Positions 43,987-53,542 of a DNA stretch of 64,000 nt are shown here, one piece after another. The notes beneath the pieces are model-generated. The model was given only the letters and a program-made list of their open reading frames with translations. It was not told the DNA's origin and did no database searches. The number at the start of each line of letters is the position of its first letter. Within the stretch, counting starts at the first letter, position 1. The DNA lies in NCBI RefSeq assembly GCF_003933235.1, contig NZ_RWJI01000001.1, positions 1,246,001-1,310,000 on the forward strand. Reading direction: 5' to 3'. A program made the position numbers and the translations under genes. The stretch comes from Sphingorhabdus wooponensis (GTDB lineage: Bacteria; Pseudomonadota; Alphaproteobacteria; Sphingomonadales; Sphingomonadaceae).

Positions 43987-45021
43987 TTAGCTTAACGCCC
44001 ACGCGCGCTGTTCGGCCATGCCCATCGATATCAAAACGTGTTCATCCTGCTGCCGTGCTTGGAAGTCTGCCTTGCCAGAAAGACCACGCCAACACGAAGC
44101 AATAAGCGCCTGAATGGTTGGCGCGCCTAGGGTTGTTCCGGGGCCAAGCACAATTATCGTATCGGGTGCAAATTCGGCGGCAGCGACCTGAACTGCAAGG
44201 CTAAAATCATAGCTATCGGTCAGTTGCGCACCGAACGTGTAATCATAAATAGCATCACGGCTAAATGCGCGTGGGGACCAAATTCGGCCCTGCCCATCTA
44301 TCGCCGGAATTTCGCCAAACCCGAAATCGTTAAGCGGATTGGCTGTCCGCGCCATCGGAACAACATGGTTCAGCAAAGGGCTATGGAATGCGGCATGGTG
44401 CATAAGCTTTAACGGAAAACGGTCATCTTTAGGCAACCGTTCCATTAACCATTTGAGCCCAGCCTCGTCTGCGGCAAAAACTATCATACCGCCAAGCCGG
44501 ATGGAAATATACGCACTTATTTGAGAAATTTTCTGCGCTTCATTGATTAAATTATTAACAAATAACAATTTATCTTGCTGGATATTCCAGTCATCATCCG
44601 CGACTGACCAAACAATTTGTCCACCGACCCCATGCTGGTGCATGATGCCGCCCATATTGTTGACGAGCCGTGCTCCGCCGGCAAGATCGACGATACCCGC
44701 ACAAGCTAAGGCCAGATACCACCCCATAGAATTACCGGTTACAGCGACAATGTCATATTGTTCACGGTCAATCGCAGCAAAGTCCGCCATTGCGCAGGCG
44801 TAAATCGAAGCCGAGGCATTATCGCCCGTCATATGTACTGACGGCGCGTATTTGCCTGCGGCATCAAGCTGCGATACAGTTACCTGCCCCATCGCGGTCC
44901 GAGTGGCGTCCACTGTCGCAATAACGTCTTGGCGCGCCGCATGATGCGCTTTCAGATAACCAAGTTCTGTAGCATTATAGGTCCCGCGCCCAGGGCAAAT
45001 AACTAAAGCCCGTTTTTTCAT
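43987..45021 (-). CDS. FabD-like acyltransferase lacking the malonyl-binding arginine
   Basis: 344 residues from the ATG at 45021, which overlaps the E1 stop (ATGA); a longer frame to 45198 lies inside E1. Acyltransferase (malonyl-CoA:ACP transacylase) fold: nucleophile Ser98 in GNSMGWYLALA, His213 in AAFHSPLL, and a GPGTTLG loop. Two differences from FabD: the oxyanion GQG is GRG (CPGRGTYN), and the position of the arginine that grips the malonyl carboxylate is Met123 (ARLVNNMGGIM). That points to a non-carboxylated acyl group. In context it may act on the product of the coupled E1. Product and acceptor are unknown. Confidence 0.8.
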   Translation of the reverse strand: MKKRALVICPGRGTYNATELGYLKAHHAARQDVIATVDATRTAMGQVTVSQLDAAGKYAPSVHMTGDNASASIYACAMADFAAIDREQYDIVAVTGNSMGWYLALACAGIVDLAGGARLVNNMGGIMHQHGVGGQIVWSVADDDWNIQQDKLLFVNNLINEAQKISQISAYISIRLGGMIVFAADEAGLKWLMERLPKDDRFPLKLMHHAAFHSPLLNHVVPMARTANPLNDFGFGEIPAIDGQGRIWSPRAFSRDAIYDYTFGAQLTDSYDFSLAVQVAAAEFAPDTIIVLGPGTTLGAPTIQALIASCWRGLSGKADFQARQQDEHVLISMGMAEQRAWALS

Positions 45022-47210
45022 GCCACCGCCGCCCGCGCCGCTTCGATGATAGATGCTTTGCTGGGCAACACCAGCTCCGCTGCTGGCCCCAAAGGAATGA
45101 AGCAATCTTCGGCTGTAATCCGACTGACGGCATCGCCGCGTCCAGCTTCGGTAAAAATGGTCATCAACTTTTCGCTGAGGCTTCCCGACTTGCGGCATTC
45201 ATCGACAATCAAAATCTTCCTGCAATCTGCCACTGCCGCGACAATAGCAGCGGCCTTTAACGGGTGCAGCCAACGTAGATCAATGATCCGCAGGTCAATC
45301 CCCCCCGCCTTCAATTCATCCGCCGCTTGCCGCGATAGAAAATAACCATTTCCGTATGTTATAATGGCAAGCTCAGTACCCTTGTCAAATTGACCTAGCG
45401 CACCAAGCGCGATCATTTTGTCCTGATCCGGCGCAACATAAGGTGCGGTCCAACCGCTGTCGTCCGGTTGCTGCAGGTCGGTTGTATGATAGAGCGCGAT
45501 AGGCTCAATAAAGACCACGACCCGTCCGTCCTCATGCGCCAGCCGGACGCATTCCCGCAACATTGCTGGCGCATCAGCGGCGCTGGAGGGGCAAGCAACG
45601 ATGATACCGGGAATATCGGTCAGGACGGCCAAGCTATTATCATTATGGAAATGCCCGCCAAACCCCTTTTGATATGGCAGACCAGCAATGCGGATCACCA
45701 TAGGGTTGCGATATTGCTGGTTCGAAAAGAACGATAAGGTCGCAGCCTCTCCGCGGATTTGATCCTCAGCATTGTGCAGATAAGCCAAAAACTGGATTTC
45801 GGGGATTGGCACAAAGCCGTTATGCCCCATGCCAACGGCAAGGCCCAAGATCGTTTGTTCGTCTAGTAATGTGTCAAATACACGCGCAGCGCCGAATTTC
45901 TCCTGCAAGCCTTGCGTCACGCCATAGACGCCGCCCTTGCGCGCGACATCTTCGCCAAACACCGCGACATGAGGATATTGCAACATGATGTCTGCCAACG
46001 CGAAATTAATGCTTTTGGCCAAGGTCGCGGGCTTAGCAAGGTTACGCGCATCTTTAGTGAACAGCGCATCACGCTTCGCCGCATCGGGTAAGGGCTGCGG
46101 GGGTTGCGCGGATTTCGTTGGTTCAATCGACGCCATCACTTCTGCAGCAGTTACCAAACGCGGTTTAGCCAAGGCATCCTGAGCCACGCGGTCGACCCGG
46201 GCACGCATATCTTCATAGCGCGCAACAATCTCTGCGCCTGACATGCCCGCTTGTTCATGCAAAATACGCGCGCTGTGTAACAACGGATCTTCCGCTTCTG
46301 CAGCTTCAATCTGTGCAATAGAAGCGTAGCTTAGCTCAACATCTGCACCAGCATGCCCCATCAACCGGACTGTCTGCATGTGCAGAAACACTGGCTTGCG
46401 TCGCGTACGAGCATAGGTCACCGCTTCTGCGCATCCGCGCAGAGCATCATTCATGTCCGCACCATCGCAGCTTATATAATGCAAGGCGGGCCTATGCGCG
46501 AAATTGGCGGCAATCCAGCCGCCCGGGGTTCGCACAGAAATCCCGATGCCATTATCCTCACACATAAAGACAATAGGCATCGGCAAATGCTGATATGCAG
46601 CCCAAGTAGCCGCATTGAATGCCCCTTGCGACGTTGAATGGTTCGCAGAGGCATCACCGAACGAACATAAAATTATCGCATCATGCGGCAAAACAGCATC
46701 GGCAAGCTGCAACCTTTGCGCCATGCCAAGCGAATGCGCCGCACCAACTGCCTTCGGCAAATGAGACGCAATCGTGCTGGTTTGCGGCGGAACAAAACTA
46801 TGCGCACACCCCAATACCTTGTGCCGCCCGCCCGAAATCGGGTCATCCGCGGATGCGGCGAAGGACAAGGCCATATCGTGCAACGGCGTCAGGCCACCTG
46901 CTTGCTTCTTACGTTGGATAAGGAAAGCTGCATCGCGATAATGCAAAAATGCCATGTCGGTCGAACGTGTTGCAGCGGCCATTGCGGCTGTACCCTCATG
47001 CCCCGAACTACCGATGGAATAAAAAGTTTTCCCCTTCGAACGGCGGGCCCAAAGGTCGAGATGGCGGCTCATAATCTGACTATCAAACAGATCGACAACT
47101 ATGTGCGGCGGGGCCAATTTCGTAACCTGGCTGGAGCGCGGTTCCGGAAAATCATGCGCAGCGACGCGGCGGGAAAATGCCTCGTCCAAAATCGTGGGGC
47201 GGTCAAACAT
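45018..47210 (-). CDS. Fused alpha-beta thiamine-diphosphate 2-oxoacid dehydrogenase E1 component
   Basis: 730 residues joining both E1 chains. Residues about 45-330 form the alpha half, with FYSIGSSGHEGTAAMAAA, FLHYRDAAF and the ThDP motif GDASANHST...FMCEDNGIGIS. A linker rich in Pro/Ala/Lys follows (about 355-385). Residues about 395-725 form the beta half, with VAVFGEDVARKGGVYGVTQGL, FDTLLDEQTILGLAVGMG, GLPYQKGFGGHFHNDNSL and ITYGNGYFL. It decarboxylates a 2-oxoacid (pyruvate or branched-chain type). No E2 or E3 gene is in the window; instead it is coupled to a FabD-like acyltransferase. A near-perfect TTAATC-type palindrome lies 54 bases upstream. Confidence 0.88.
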   Translation of the reverse strand: MFDRPTILDEAFSRRVAAHDFPEPRSSQVTKLAPPHIVVDLFDSQIMSRHLDLWARRSKGKTFYSIGSSGHEGTAAMAAATRSTDMAFLHYRDAAFLIQRKKQAGGLTPLHDMALSFAASADDPISGGRHKVLGCAHSFVPPQTSTIASHLPKAVGAAHSLGMAQRLQLADAVLPHDAIILCSFGDASANHSTSQGAFNAATWAAYQHLPMPIVFMCEDNGIGISVRTPGGWIAANFAHRPALHYISCDGADMNDALRGCAEAVTYARTRRKPVFLHMQTVRLMGHAGADVELSYASIAQIEAAEAEDPLLHSARILHEQAGMSGAEIVARYEDMRARVDRVAQDALAKPRLVTAAEVMASIEPTKSAQPPQPLPDAAKRDALFTKDARNLAKPATLAKSINFALADIMLQYPHVAVFGEDVARKGGVYGVTQGLQEKFGAARVFDTLLDEQTILGLAVGMGHNGFVPIPEIQFLAYLHNAEDQIRGEAATLSFFSNQQYRNPMVIRIAGLPYQKGFGGHFHNDNSLAVLTDIPGIIVACPSSAADAPAMLRECVRLAHEDGRVVVFIEPIALYHTTDLQQPDDSGWTAPYVAPDQDKMIALGALGQFDKGTELAIITYGNGYFLSRQAADELKAGGIDLRIIDLRWLHPLKAAAIVAAVADCRKILIVDECRKSGSLSEKLMTIFTEAGRGDAVSRITAEDCFIPLGPAAELVLPSKASIIEAARAAVA

Positions 47211-47263
47211 AGCCGGGGATGATTAGCGTCAAAAGGCGCAAAAGCCACAGCAAAATGATATTT

Positions 47264-47279
47264 TCAATCGCATGATTAA
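47264..47279. promoter_or_regulatory. TTAATC-N4-GATTAA-type operator (one mismatch) upstream of E1
   Basis: TCAATC-GCAT-GATTAA, extended outward by one more T/A pair on each side; one mismatched pair of seven. It lies between the divergent E1 gene and the TonB receptor, nearer E1. Confidence 0.45.
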
Positions 47280-47330
47280 ATTGCTGGATTTGTCAAATTT
47301 CGGCGATAGGATATGTCGTTCATAGAGTTT

Positions 47331-47356
47331 CTTCCCGGATTTTCCCAACCGGGAAG
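47331..47356 (+). promoter_or_regulatory. Hairpin in the TonB receptor upstream region
   Basis: CTTCCCGG-N10-CCGGGAAG, perfect eight-base stem, 73 bases before the receptor start. No T tract follows, so a leader structure or an operator is more likely than a terminator. Confidence 0.4.
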
Positions 47357-47428
47357 TGTTAAGACCGCCGTCAACCATATAAGAGCAGTAAATGCCAATG
47401 GGTTGTCGGTTAAATGGAGGAGAGAGAA

Positions 47429-50044
47429 ATGCGTCGATTTAATCGTGTTATTACCGCAGCTTTGTGCAGCACAGTTTGTAGCGTCATGCTGATGCCTGCA
47501 GCTTTTGCCCAAACAGCTGAGGCCGAAGAAGACAGCGGTAATGAGCCCATCATCGTGACCGCAACGTTGCGCGCGATGGATGTTCAGGACATTCCGTTGG
47601 CCGTGACTGCCGTTGCGCCAGAAGCACTGGAGCGTCAGGGCATCAACGACATTAAGAATCTGGCGGCAATTTCCCCCAGTTTCAACATCCAGTCATCGCA
47701 GACTGAAACGCAAGGCACCTCAATCAAAATTCGTGGCGTCGGCACGACTGGCAACAATACCGGCCTTGAGAGCTCGGTTGGCGTGTTCATTGACGGTGTA
47801 TACCAGTCGCGTCCAGGCGTTGCACTCGGCGACCTCGTTGATCTTGAGCGCCTTGAAATCTTGCGTGGTCCGCAAGGCACTTTGTTTGGCCGCAACACCT
47901 CAGCTGGTGCGCTGAACGTAACTACAAAGCGCCCTAGCCTTTCGACGACCGAGGGCTTTGTGAATGCCAGCTATGGCAATTATAATTTCATGAACTTGCA
48001 AGCAGGTGTTAGCGTTCCTGTTGTACAAGATGTCGCAGGGCTTCGTATGTCCGGCACATGGCGCAAGCGTGATGGTTATTTGAAGACCCCGTCCGGTGTC
48101 GAAAGCAATGATCGTGACCGCTATATGCTGCGCGGACAACTCTACGTAGAACCCAATGCGGATGTGAGCATCCGACTGCTTGCGGATTACGCCAAGACGG
48201 ACGAGCAATGCTGTCAGGCCGTCATCGTGCGTGAAACCGAACTAGCGCCTTTCTCGGCGCTACATGGTTTGGCCAGCGATGGTGTTGATCAATCGGGCAG
48301 CTCTGCACTGAACAATCTCTCCATCAATGCGAAAAACTATCTCAACGGATCCAAGCAATGGGGCGTCTCAGGCGAACTGAAGTGGGATTTGGGCGGCGCT
48401 AAGCTCACTTATATCGGATCGTATCGTAAATTTGATTCGAGCTCGACCACCACAGGCGGCTTCACCGGTAATGACACCTACACCGTCGGCAATGGTGCGA
48501 CGACTTCGCGTCCCGGCATCTTGCCATCTGGCGACCATATCAAAACCATGACGCAAGAACTGCGCATTCAGGGCACAGCCTTTAATGACAAGCTCGATTG
48601 GTTGATTGGCGGCTTCTACGGCGATGAAGATATTACAGCCGATCAGACGATGACGTTGAATGCTGATTTCCAGAAGACGAACAGTGCGTTCAACTTTGCG
48701 AATCTTGCAGGCTCCAACCCATTGTTGGCGTTTACAAGGGCTGGCAATGGCGGCGTTGCAGTTGACGCTAATGGCAATTATGCTGAAAACCGCTTCCTTC
48801 AAAATGCCAAAAGCTGGTCAGTGTTCACGCATAATGTGTTGAGCATTACCGAAAAGCTTAGCCTCACTTTGGGCGCGCGCTATGTAAAGGAAGAGAAAGA
48901 GGCATCGTTTAGCCAGCTTGGCGCTACTACCGGTGCAGGATCTAGCGCCTGTCAGGCCACCACCAACGCCGTTTTGGCAGGTCAAGTCCCGTCGGCGTTA
49001 CAAGGCGGCGCGATCCTCCTAAACTGCTTCCCGTTTGCAGTGTCGACCAATTTGACTGCACCGGCCGCATTGGGTGGTGGTTTGGCCAGCCGGTTGCTGC
49101 CTTTGCCACGCGCATGGTCGGATACGTTCAAGGATGATGAGATCACCTATACCGCTCAGGTCGGGTACAAGGCGAATGAAGATCTGTTGCTTTATGCTGG
49201 TTACAGCCATGGCTTCAAATCGGGTGGTTTCAACCTAGACCCCATGTCCGCAGTCTTGCAGAATTCGGCAGCCGTTCTTGCTGGGTTACAAACAGGTACT
49301 GTCGTGGCACCAGTCTACGCTGAGCCAGACTTTAAGTCGGAAAAGGTCAATCAGATCGAAATCGGTGCAAAGGCGACTTTGTTCGGATCGATCAAAGCCA
49401 ATTTGGCCTTGTTCGATATGAAGATGAGCGATTTCCAAGTTTTGGAATTCACGGGCGTTCAGTTCCTTACCTTTAACGTAAATTCGGCGCGGTCAACGGG
49501 TGCTGAATTAGAGTTGTTTGGCAAGCTGAGCGACAATATCTCGGCCAATGTCTCGGCAACTTATGCCAATTCGCGCTATCCTGGAAATTGTGCGGACGGC
49601 GTAGTGGCAGCGGCACTGCCGTCGACACGAAGGTTGTGCGGCTCTTCGCTGACCAATGCCCCGAAATTTGCGGGTGTTGTTGGCCTGACCTATGAAGGAC
49701 AGGTCAGTGACTCTGGCTGGGGTCTGCTGGTAAATGGTAATATCAATTATTCGGATCGCCGCCGCACTAGCACGATCCCATTGGACGTGAACACCGCCGG
49801 AACGGTCACTGCACCAGTTCCTCTCGATTATCAGGATGCCTATTTCAAAATGAATGCCCGCATCGGCCTAACTACGCCAGATGAACAGTTTACCTTTGAA
49901 ATATGGGGTACGAACCTGAGCAATGAAATCACGCGCGGCATTACCGCCAACACCCCGCTTCGCGGTGGTTTCGGTACCCGTTCGCGCATCGGTTTCGTGG
50001 AAGAACCCCGCATGTACGGCATGACCGTCCGCGCCAAGTTCTAA
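47429..50044 (+). CDS. TonB-dependent outer-membrane receptor
   Basis: 871 residues from the ATG at 47429 behind GGAGGAGAG. Signal peptide (RRFNRVITAALCSTVCSVML...AAFAQ), a TonB-box-like EPIIVTATLR, plug domain (about 45-160, with IKIRGVGTTGNN, GVFIDGVYQSRPG and LEILRGPQGTLFGRNTSAGALNVTTKRP) and a long beta-barrel ending in an aromatic residue (VRAKF). It imports a large or scarce substrate across the outer membrane using TonB energy. Sequence class resembles the large sphingomonad family of catabolic receptors, not siderophore receptors with known ligands; no FeCR or FecI partner is near. Ends in a strong terminator. Confidence 0.94.
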   Translation: MRRFNRVITAALCSTVCSVMLMPAAFAQTAEAEEDSGNEPIIVTATLRAMDVQDIPLAVTAVAPEALERQGINDIKNLAAISPSFNIQSSQTETQGTSIKIRGVGTTGNNTGLESSVGVFIDGVYQSRPGVALGDLVDLERLEILRGPQGTLFGRNTSAGALNVTTKRPSLSTTEGFVNASYGNYNFMNLQAGVSVPVVQDVAGLRMSGTWRKRDGYLKTPSGVESNDRDRYMLRGQLYVEPNADVSIRLLADYAKTDEQCCQAVIVRETELAPFSALHGLASDGVDQSGSSALNNLSINAKNYLNGSKQWGVSGELKWDLGGAKLTYIGSYRKFDSSSTTTGGFTGNDTYTVGNGATTSRPGILPSGDHIKTMTQELRIQGTAFNDKLDWLIGGFYGDEDITADQTMTLNADFQKTNSAFNFANLAGSNPLLAFTRAGNGGVAVDANGNYAENRFLQNAKSWSVFTHNVLSITEKLSLTLGARYVKEEKEASFSQLGATTGAGSSACQATTNAVLAGQVPSALQGGAILLNCFPFAVSTNLTAPAALGGGLASRLLPLPRAWSDTFKDDEITYTAQVGYKANEDLLLYAGYSHGFKSGGFNLDPMSAVLQNSAAVLAGLQTGTVVAPVYAEPDFKSEKVNQIEIGAKATLFGSIKANLALFDMKMSDFQVLEFTGVQFLTFNVNSARSTGAELELFGKLSDNISANVSATYANSRYPGNCADGVVAAALPSTRRLCGSSLTNAPKFAGVVGLTYEGQVSDSGWGLLVNGNINYSDRRRTSTIPLDVNTAGTVTAPVPLDYQDAYFKMNARIGLTTPDEQFTFEIWGTNLSNEITRGITANTPLRGGFGTRSRIGFVEEPRMYGMTVRAKF

Positions 50045-50060
50045 AACCAAGAGTGCAAAC

Positions 50061-50099
50061 AAAAAGGGCGGCTTCCAAACCGGAAGCCGCCCTTTTTTT
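50061..50099. terminator. Strong bidirectional intrinsic terminator between the TonB receptor and fadB
   Basis: GGGCGGCTTCC-N5-GGAAGCCGCCC, an 11-base perfect stem flanked by five A on the left and seven T on the right, so it can stop the receptor transcript and the convergent fadB transcript. Confidence 0.9.
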
Positions 50100-50115
50100 G
50101 TCTGCCGTTCAGGAT

Positions 50116-52311
50116 TTATGGGGCGGTTTTATACAAAGTCTCGCCCTTGTCTGCCATCTCACGGAAGTTTTTGGGCGGTGCAAACCGATGGCCAAAACGT
50201 TGCGCAAGATTGTCAGCGGTGCGGACGAAGTTTTCCAACCCAACTGTGTCGATATAGCTCATCGGACCGCCTGTATAAGGCGCAAATCCCCAACCAAAAA
50301 TCGCCCCCAAATCGGCGCTTTGCGGGTCTTTGACGACCTCTTCTTCAAAGCACTGTGCCGTGGCAATCAGTTGGATGTACAACAAACGTTGCTTCACCTC
50401 GTCAACGGACGGCTGTTCAGCGGCGAGCGGATAATGCTCCGCCATACCTTGCCACAGGCTCAGCCGTTCGCCCTTAGCATCATAATCGTAAAAGCCTGAA
50501 CCAAAGCGGCGTCCCTTGCGGCCAAGCTTGACCACCATCAACTCCATAAAGTCTTCGGTGCCGCTTGGCTGATACGCGTCGCCCAATTCCTTCTTGGTCG
50601 ACTGCATAACGTCATAGCCCAATTGCAAGGTGGTTTCATCAAGCAACGCCAGCGGACCGATGGGCATGCCAAGCGCCTTTGATGCGTTTTCAATCAACGC
50701 TGGCTTTACGCCCTCAGTCACCAGCTTCATCGCCTCACCCATATATGGCGGGAACACCCGGTTGGTGAAAAATCCACGCACATCCTTAACGACAATCGGC
50801 GTTTTCTTGATTTTGGCGTTGTAATCAAACGCCGCTGCCAAGGCACGATCACCCGTCAACGCGCCGGGGATGATCTCAAGCAATGGCATCTTTTCAACCG
50901 GTGAAAAGAAATGCAGTCCAACGAACAGTTCCGGACGCGACGAATTTTTGGCAAGGCCTGTAATCGGCAGGGTCGATGTGTTGGACGCAAATACGACATC
51001 AGGACCGATGACGGCTTCTGCCTTCTTGATTACATCGGCCTTCACATCAGGACGTTCGAAAACGGCTTCAATGATCAGATCAACATCTTTTAGGTCGTCA
51101 TAATTGTCGGTCGGCGTAATCCGCGCCATGAAGGCGTCGCCAGCCTCCTTGGTCATCTTGCCACGGCTAACGGCCTTGTCGATGATCTTACGGCTGTAAT
51201 CGACGGCCTTGTTGGCGTCTTCCAAGCTACGATCGAGAACAACCACATCCATGCCGCCCTTGACGGTGACATGTGTGATACCCGACCCCATCAGGCCGCC
51301 ACCCAACACGCCAACCTTCTTGATCTCCACTGGAGGCACGCCTGCGGGACGTCCAGCGCCCTTCTCGGCGGCCTGCTTATTTATGAACAAGGTGCGGATC
51401 ATGTTCTTGGCTTGGCTACCCGAAAGCAGTTTGGTGAAATATTTCGATTCCACACGCAGCGCGGTATCGAATGGCAGGATCGAGCCTTCATACAGGCAAG
51501 ACAGTATCGCCTTTATGGCATCGAAATTGCCTTTGCTCTCCTTGTGCGCCATGGCGTTGAGGCCAACGAATAACTGCACGGCGCGCGGGTCCATTGCCCC
51601 TGCCCCACCCGGGAATTTGAAATCTTTCCTATCCCAAGGTGCTGTGACCTTCGGATTTGCTTTAACCCAGGCCTTCGCATGCGCAATCAGTTCAGCCGCT
51701 GGCGCGACTTCATGGACGAGGCCTTGCGCCTTTGCCGTGGCAGGATCGAGCGCCTTGCCCTGAATGATCATCATCGCTGCATTCTGCAGACCGATCAGGC
51801 GCGGCGTCCGTTGTGTGCCACCGCCGCCGGGCAGCAAGCCCACCATGACTTCGGGCATGCCAAGCTGAATTTTCGGATGGTCGATAACGACGCGGTAATG
51901 GCACGCCAAAGCCAGCTCAAGTCCGCCGCCCAAGGCAAGTCCATTCAGCGCGCAAGCCACTGGCTTAGCTGACGCTTTACCGGAACTTAGGTCCTTGGCC
52001 GACTGACCGCCTGTTTCCATTTTGCGCAACAAGGCGTTCAACGCAAATGCCTGGTCAAAAGCTTCTTTAGTGCTGTTCGCCTTCGCGCCGCCCAACATAG
52101 TAAGGTCAGCACCAGCCAAAAAACCCGATTTTTTGCCCGAGGTGATGACCGCGCCTTTAACGGCGTCGTTGGTCGTGAAATCATCTACCCATTTGGTAAA
52201 TTCTTCAATCAGCGCGCCATTCCATACATTCATGGAGGCGTCGGGTAGATCGATGGTCAAAAGTGCAATGCCATCGGCGTCGATATCGACGGAGAAAGTT
52301 TTATATGTCAT
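50116..52311 (-). CDS. fadB: Multifunctional enoyl-CoA hydratase / 3-hydroxyacyl-CoA dehydrogenase (FadB/FadJ type)
   Basis: 731 residues from the ATG at 52311. N-terminal crotonase domain (about 1-190: GKKSGFLAGADLTMLGG, LNGLALGGGLELALACHYRV, PEVMVGLLPGGGGTQRTPRL with the catalytic glutamates), then the NAD-binding dehydrogenase (about 310-600: VGVLGGGLMGSGITHVTVKGG, FASNTSTLPITGLA, GLHFFSPVEKMPLLEII with catalytic His/Glu) and a C-terminal helical domain. Catalyses the two middle steps of beta-oxidation. Third gene of the Amacr-fadA-fadB operon, 14 bases after fadA. Confidence 0.95.
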   Translation of the reverse strand: MTYKTFSVDIDADGIALLTIDLPDASMNVWNGALIEEFTKWVDDFTTNDAVKGAVITSGKKSGFLAGADLTMLGGAKANSTKEAFDQAFALNALLRKMETGGQSAKDLSSGKASAKPVACALNGLALGGGLELALACHYRVVIDHPKIQLGMPEVMVGLLPGGGGTQRTPRLIGLQNAAMMIIQGKALDPATAKAQGLVHEVAPAAELIAHAKAWVKANPKVTAPWDRKDFKFPGGAGAMDPRAVQLFVGLNAMAHKESKGNFDAIKAILSCLYEGSILPFDTALRVESKYFTKLLSGSQAKNMIRTLFINKQAAEKGAGRPAGVPPVEIKKVGVLGGGLMGSGITHVTVKGGMDVVVLDRSLEDANKAVDYSRKIIDKAVSRGKMTKEAGDAFMARITPTDNYDDLKDVDLIIEAVFERPDVKADVIKKAEAVIGPDVVFASNTSTLPITGLAKNSSRPELFVGLHFFSPVEKMPLLEIIPGALTGDRALAAAFDYNAKIKKTPIVVKDVRGFFTNRVFPPYMGEAMKLVTEGVKPALIENASKALGMPIGPLALLDETTLQLGYDVMQSTKKELGDAYQPSGTEDFMELMVVKLGRKGRRFGSGFYDYDAKGERLSLWQGMAEHYPLAAEQPSVDEVKQRLLYIQLIATAQCFEEEVVKDPQSADLGAIFGWGFAPYTGGPMSYIDTVGLENFVRTADNLAQRFGHRFAPPKNFREMADKGETLYKTAP

Positions 52312-52325
52312 ATTTTCTGTCCCGA

Positions 52326-53540
52326 TCAATTCACGCGTTCAATGATGGTTGCGGTGCCCATGCCCGCCCCGATGCACAGGGTGGTAAGCGCAGTCGATTT
52401 GCCGGATCGCTCCAGCTCATCCAATACAGTCCCAAGGATCATCGCACCCGTTGCACCTAAAGGATGCCCCATGGCTATTGCGCCGCCGTTCACATTGATG
52501 TCGGAATGGTCGATGTTCATCGCTTCCATGAAGCGAAGGACAACCGAAGCGAAGGCTTCGTTCAATTCCCACACGTCAATATCGCCTTTGTCCATTCCTG
52601 CCCGGGCCAGCGCCTTTTGTGCGGCAAATTCGGGACCCGTCAGCATGATGGCAGGTTCAGAACCAATCGACGCCATTGAAACAATCCGCGCCCGCGCCTT
52701 CAGGCCGTATTTTTCGCCAGCTTCCTTCGTGCCAATCAGCACGGCAGCCGAACCATCGACGATACCCGAACTATTGCCCGCATGATGAACATGATTGATC
52801 TTTTCGACGTCGGGATAGCGCATGATGGCAATATCATCGAAGCCAGGCATCATCGTGCCCATCATTTGGAATGCAGGGGCCAACGCACCCAAGGACTGCA
52901 TATCGGTTTGCGGACGCATCAATTCGTCATGGTCAAGTACAACCTCACCAATAACGTCTTTGATGGGCAGGATGGAACGCGCAAAGCGCTTCTCAGCCCA
53001 TGCGCGGCCAGCGCGCCTCTGGCTCTCAACGGCATAGGCATCGACATCGTCGCGGCTATAGCCATATTTGGTGGCGATCAGGTCCGCCGAAATACCTTGC
53101 GGAATAAAGTAATTGGCAATTGCCGAACGCGGGTCGATTGGCCATGCGCCGCCGTCTGAACCCATGGGCACGCGGCTCATCGATTCAATGCCGCCGCCTA
53201 CTGCCAGATCGCACTCACCGGATTTCACCTTGGCCGCAGCAATGTTCGACGCTTCAAGGCCAGAACCGCAAAAACGGTTTACTTGAATACCCGAAGTTGT
53301 GTGCGGATAGCCCGCGGCAAGAACCGCGGTGCGCGTAATGACTGCGCCTTGTTCCCCCACGGGCGAAACGCAACCAAAGGCTACATCCTCAATTTCTTCC
53401 CCCGACAAACCATTACGGTCACGGATCGCGGCCAAGACCTGCCCGGCCAGATCGATTGGCGTAATTTCATGCAATGCACCATCTGGGCGCCCCTTGCCGC
53501 GCGGGCTACGCACCGCATCATAAATATAGGCTTCGGTCAT
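52326..53540 (-). CDS. fadA: Acetyl-CoA C-acyltransferase (thiolase)
   Basis: 404 residues with the thiolase triad: Cys91 in VNRFCGSGLEA, His in GHPLGATGAM and the second Cys in LCIGAGMGTA. The acyl-CoA binding loop and the WELNEAFASVVLRFMEAM segment fit degradative thiolases. Completes beta-oxidation with the adjacent FadB. Two bases separate it from the upstream Amacr stop. Biosynthetic PhaA-type thiolase is the alternative, made unlikely by the context. Confidence 0.94.
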   Translation of the reverse strand: MTEAYIYDAVRSPRGKGRPDGALHEITPIDLAGQVLAAIRDRNGLSGEEIEDVAFGCVSPVGEQGAVITRTAVLAAGYPHTTSGIQVNRFCGSGLEASNIAAAKVKSGECDLAVGGGIESMSRVPMGSDGGAWPIDPRSAIANYFIPQGISADLIATKYGYSRDDVDAYAVESQRRAGRAWAEKRFARSILPIKDVIGEVVLDHDELMRPQTDMQSLGALAPAFQMMGTMMPGFDDIAIMRYPDVEKINHVHHAGNSSGIVDGSAAVLIGTKEAGEKYGLKARARIVSMASIGSEPAIMLTGPEFAAQKALARAGMDKGDIDVWELNEAFASVVLRFMEAMNIDHSDINVNGGAIAMGHPLGATGAMILGTVLDELERSGKSTALTTLCIGAGMGTATIIERVN

Positions 53541-53542
53541 AT

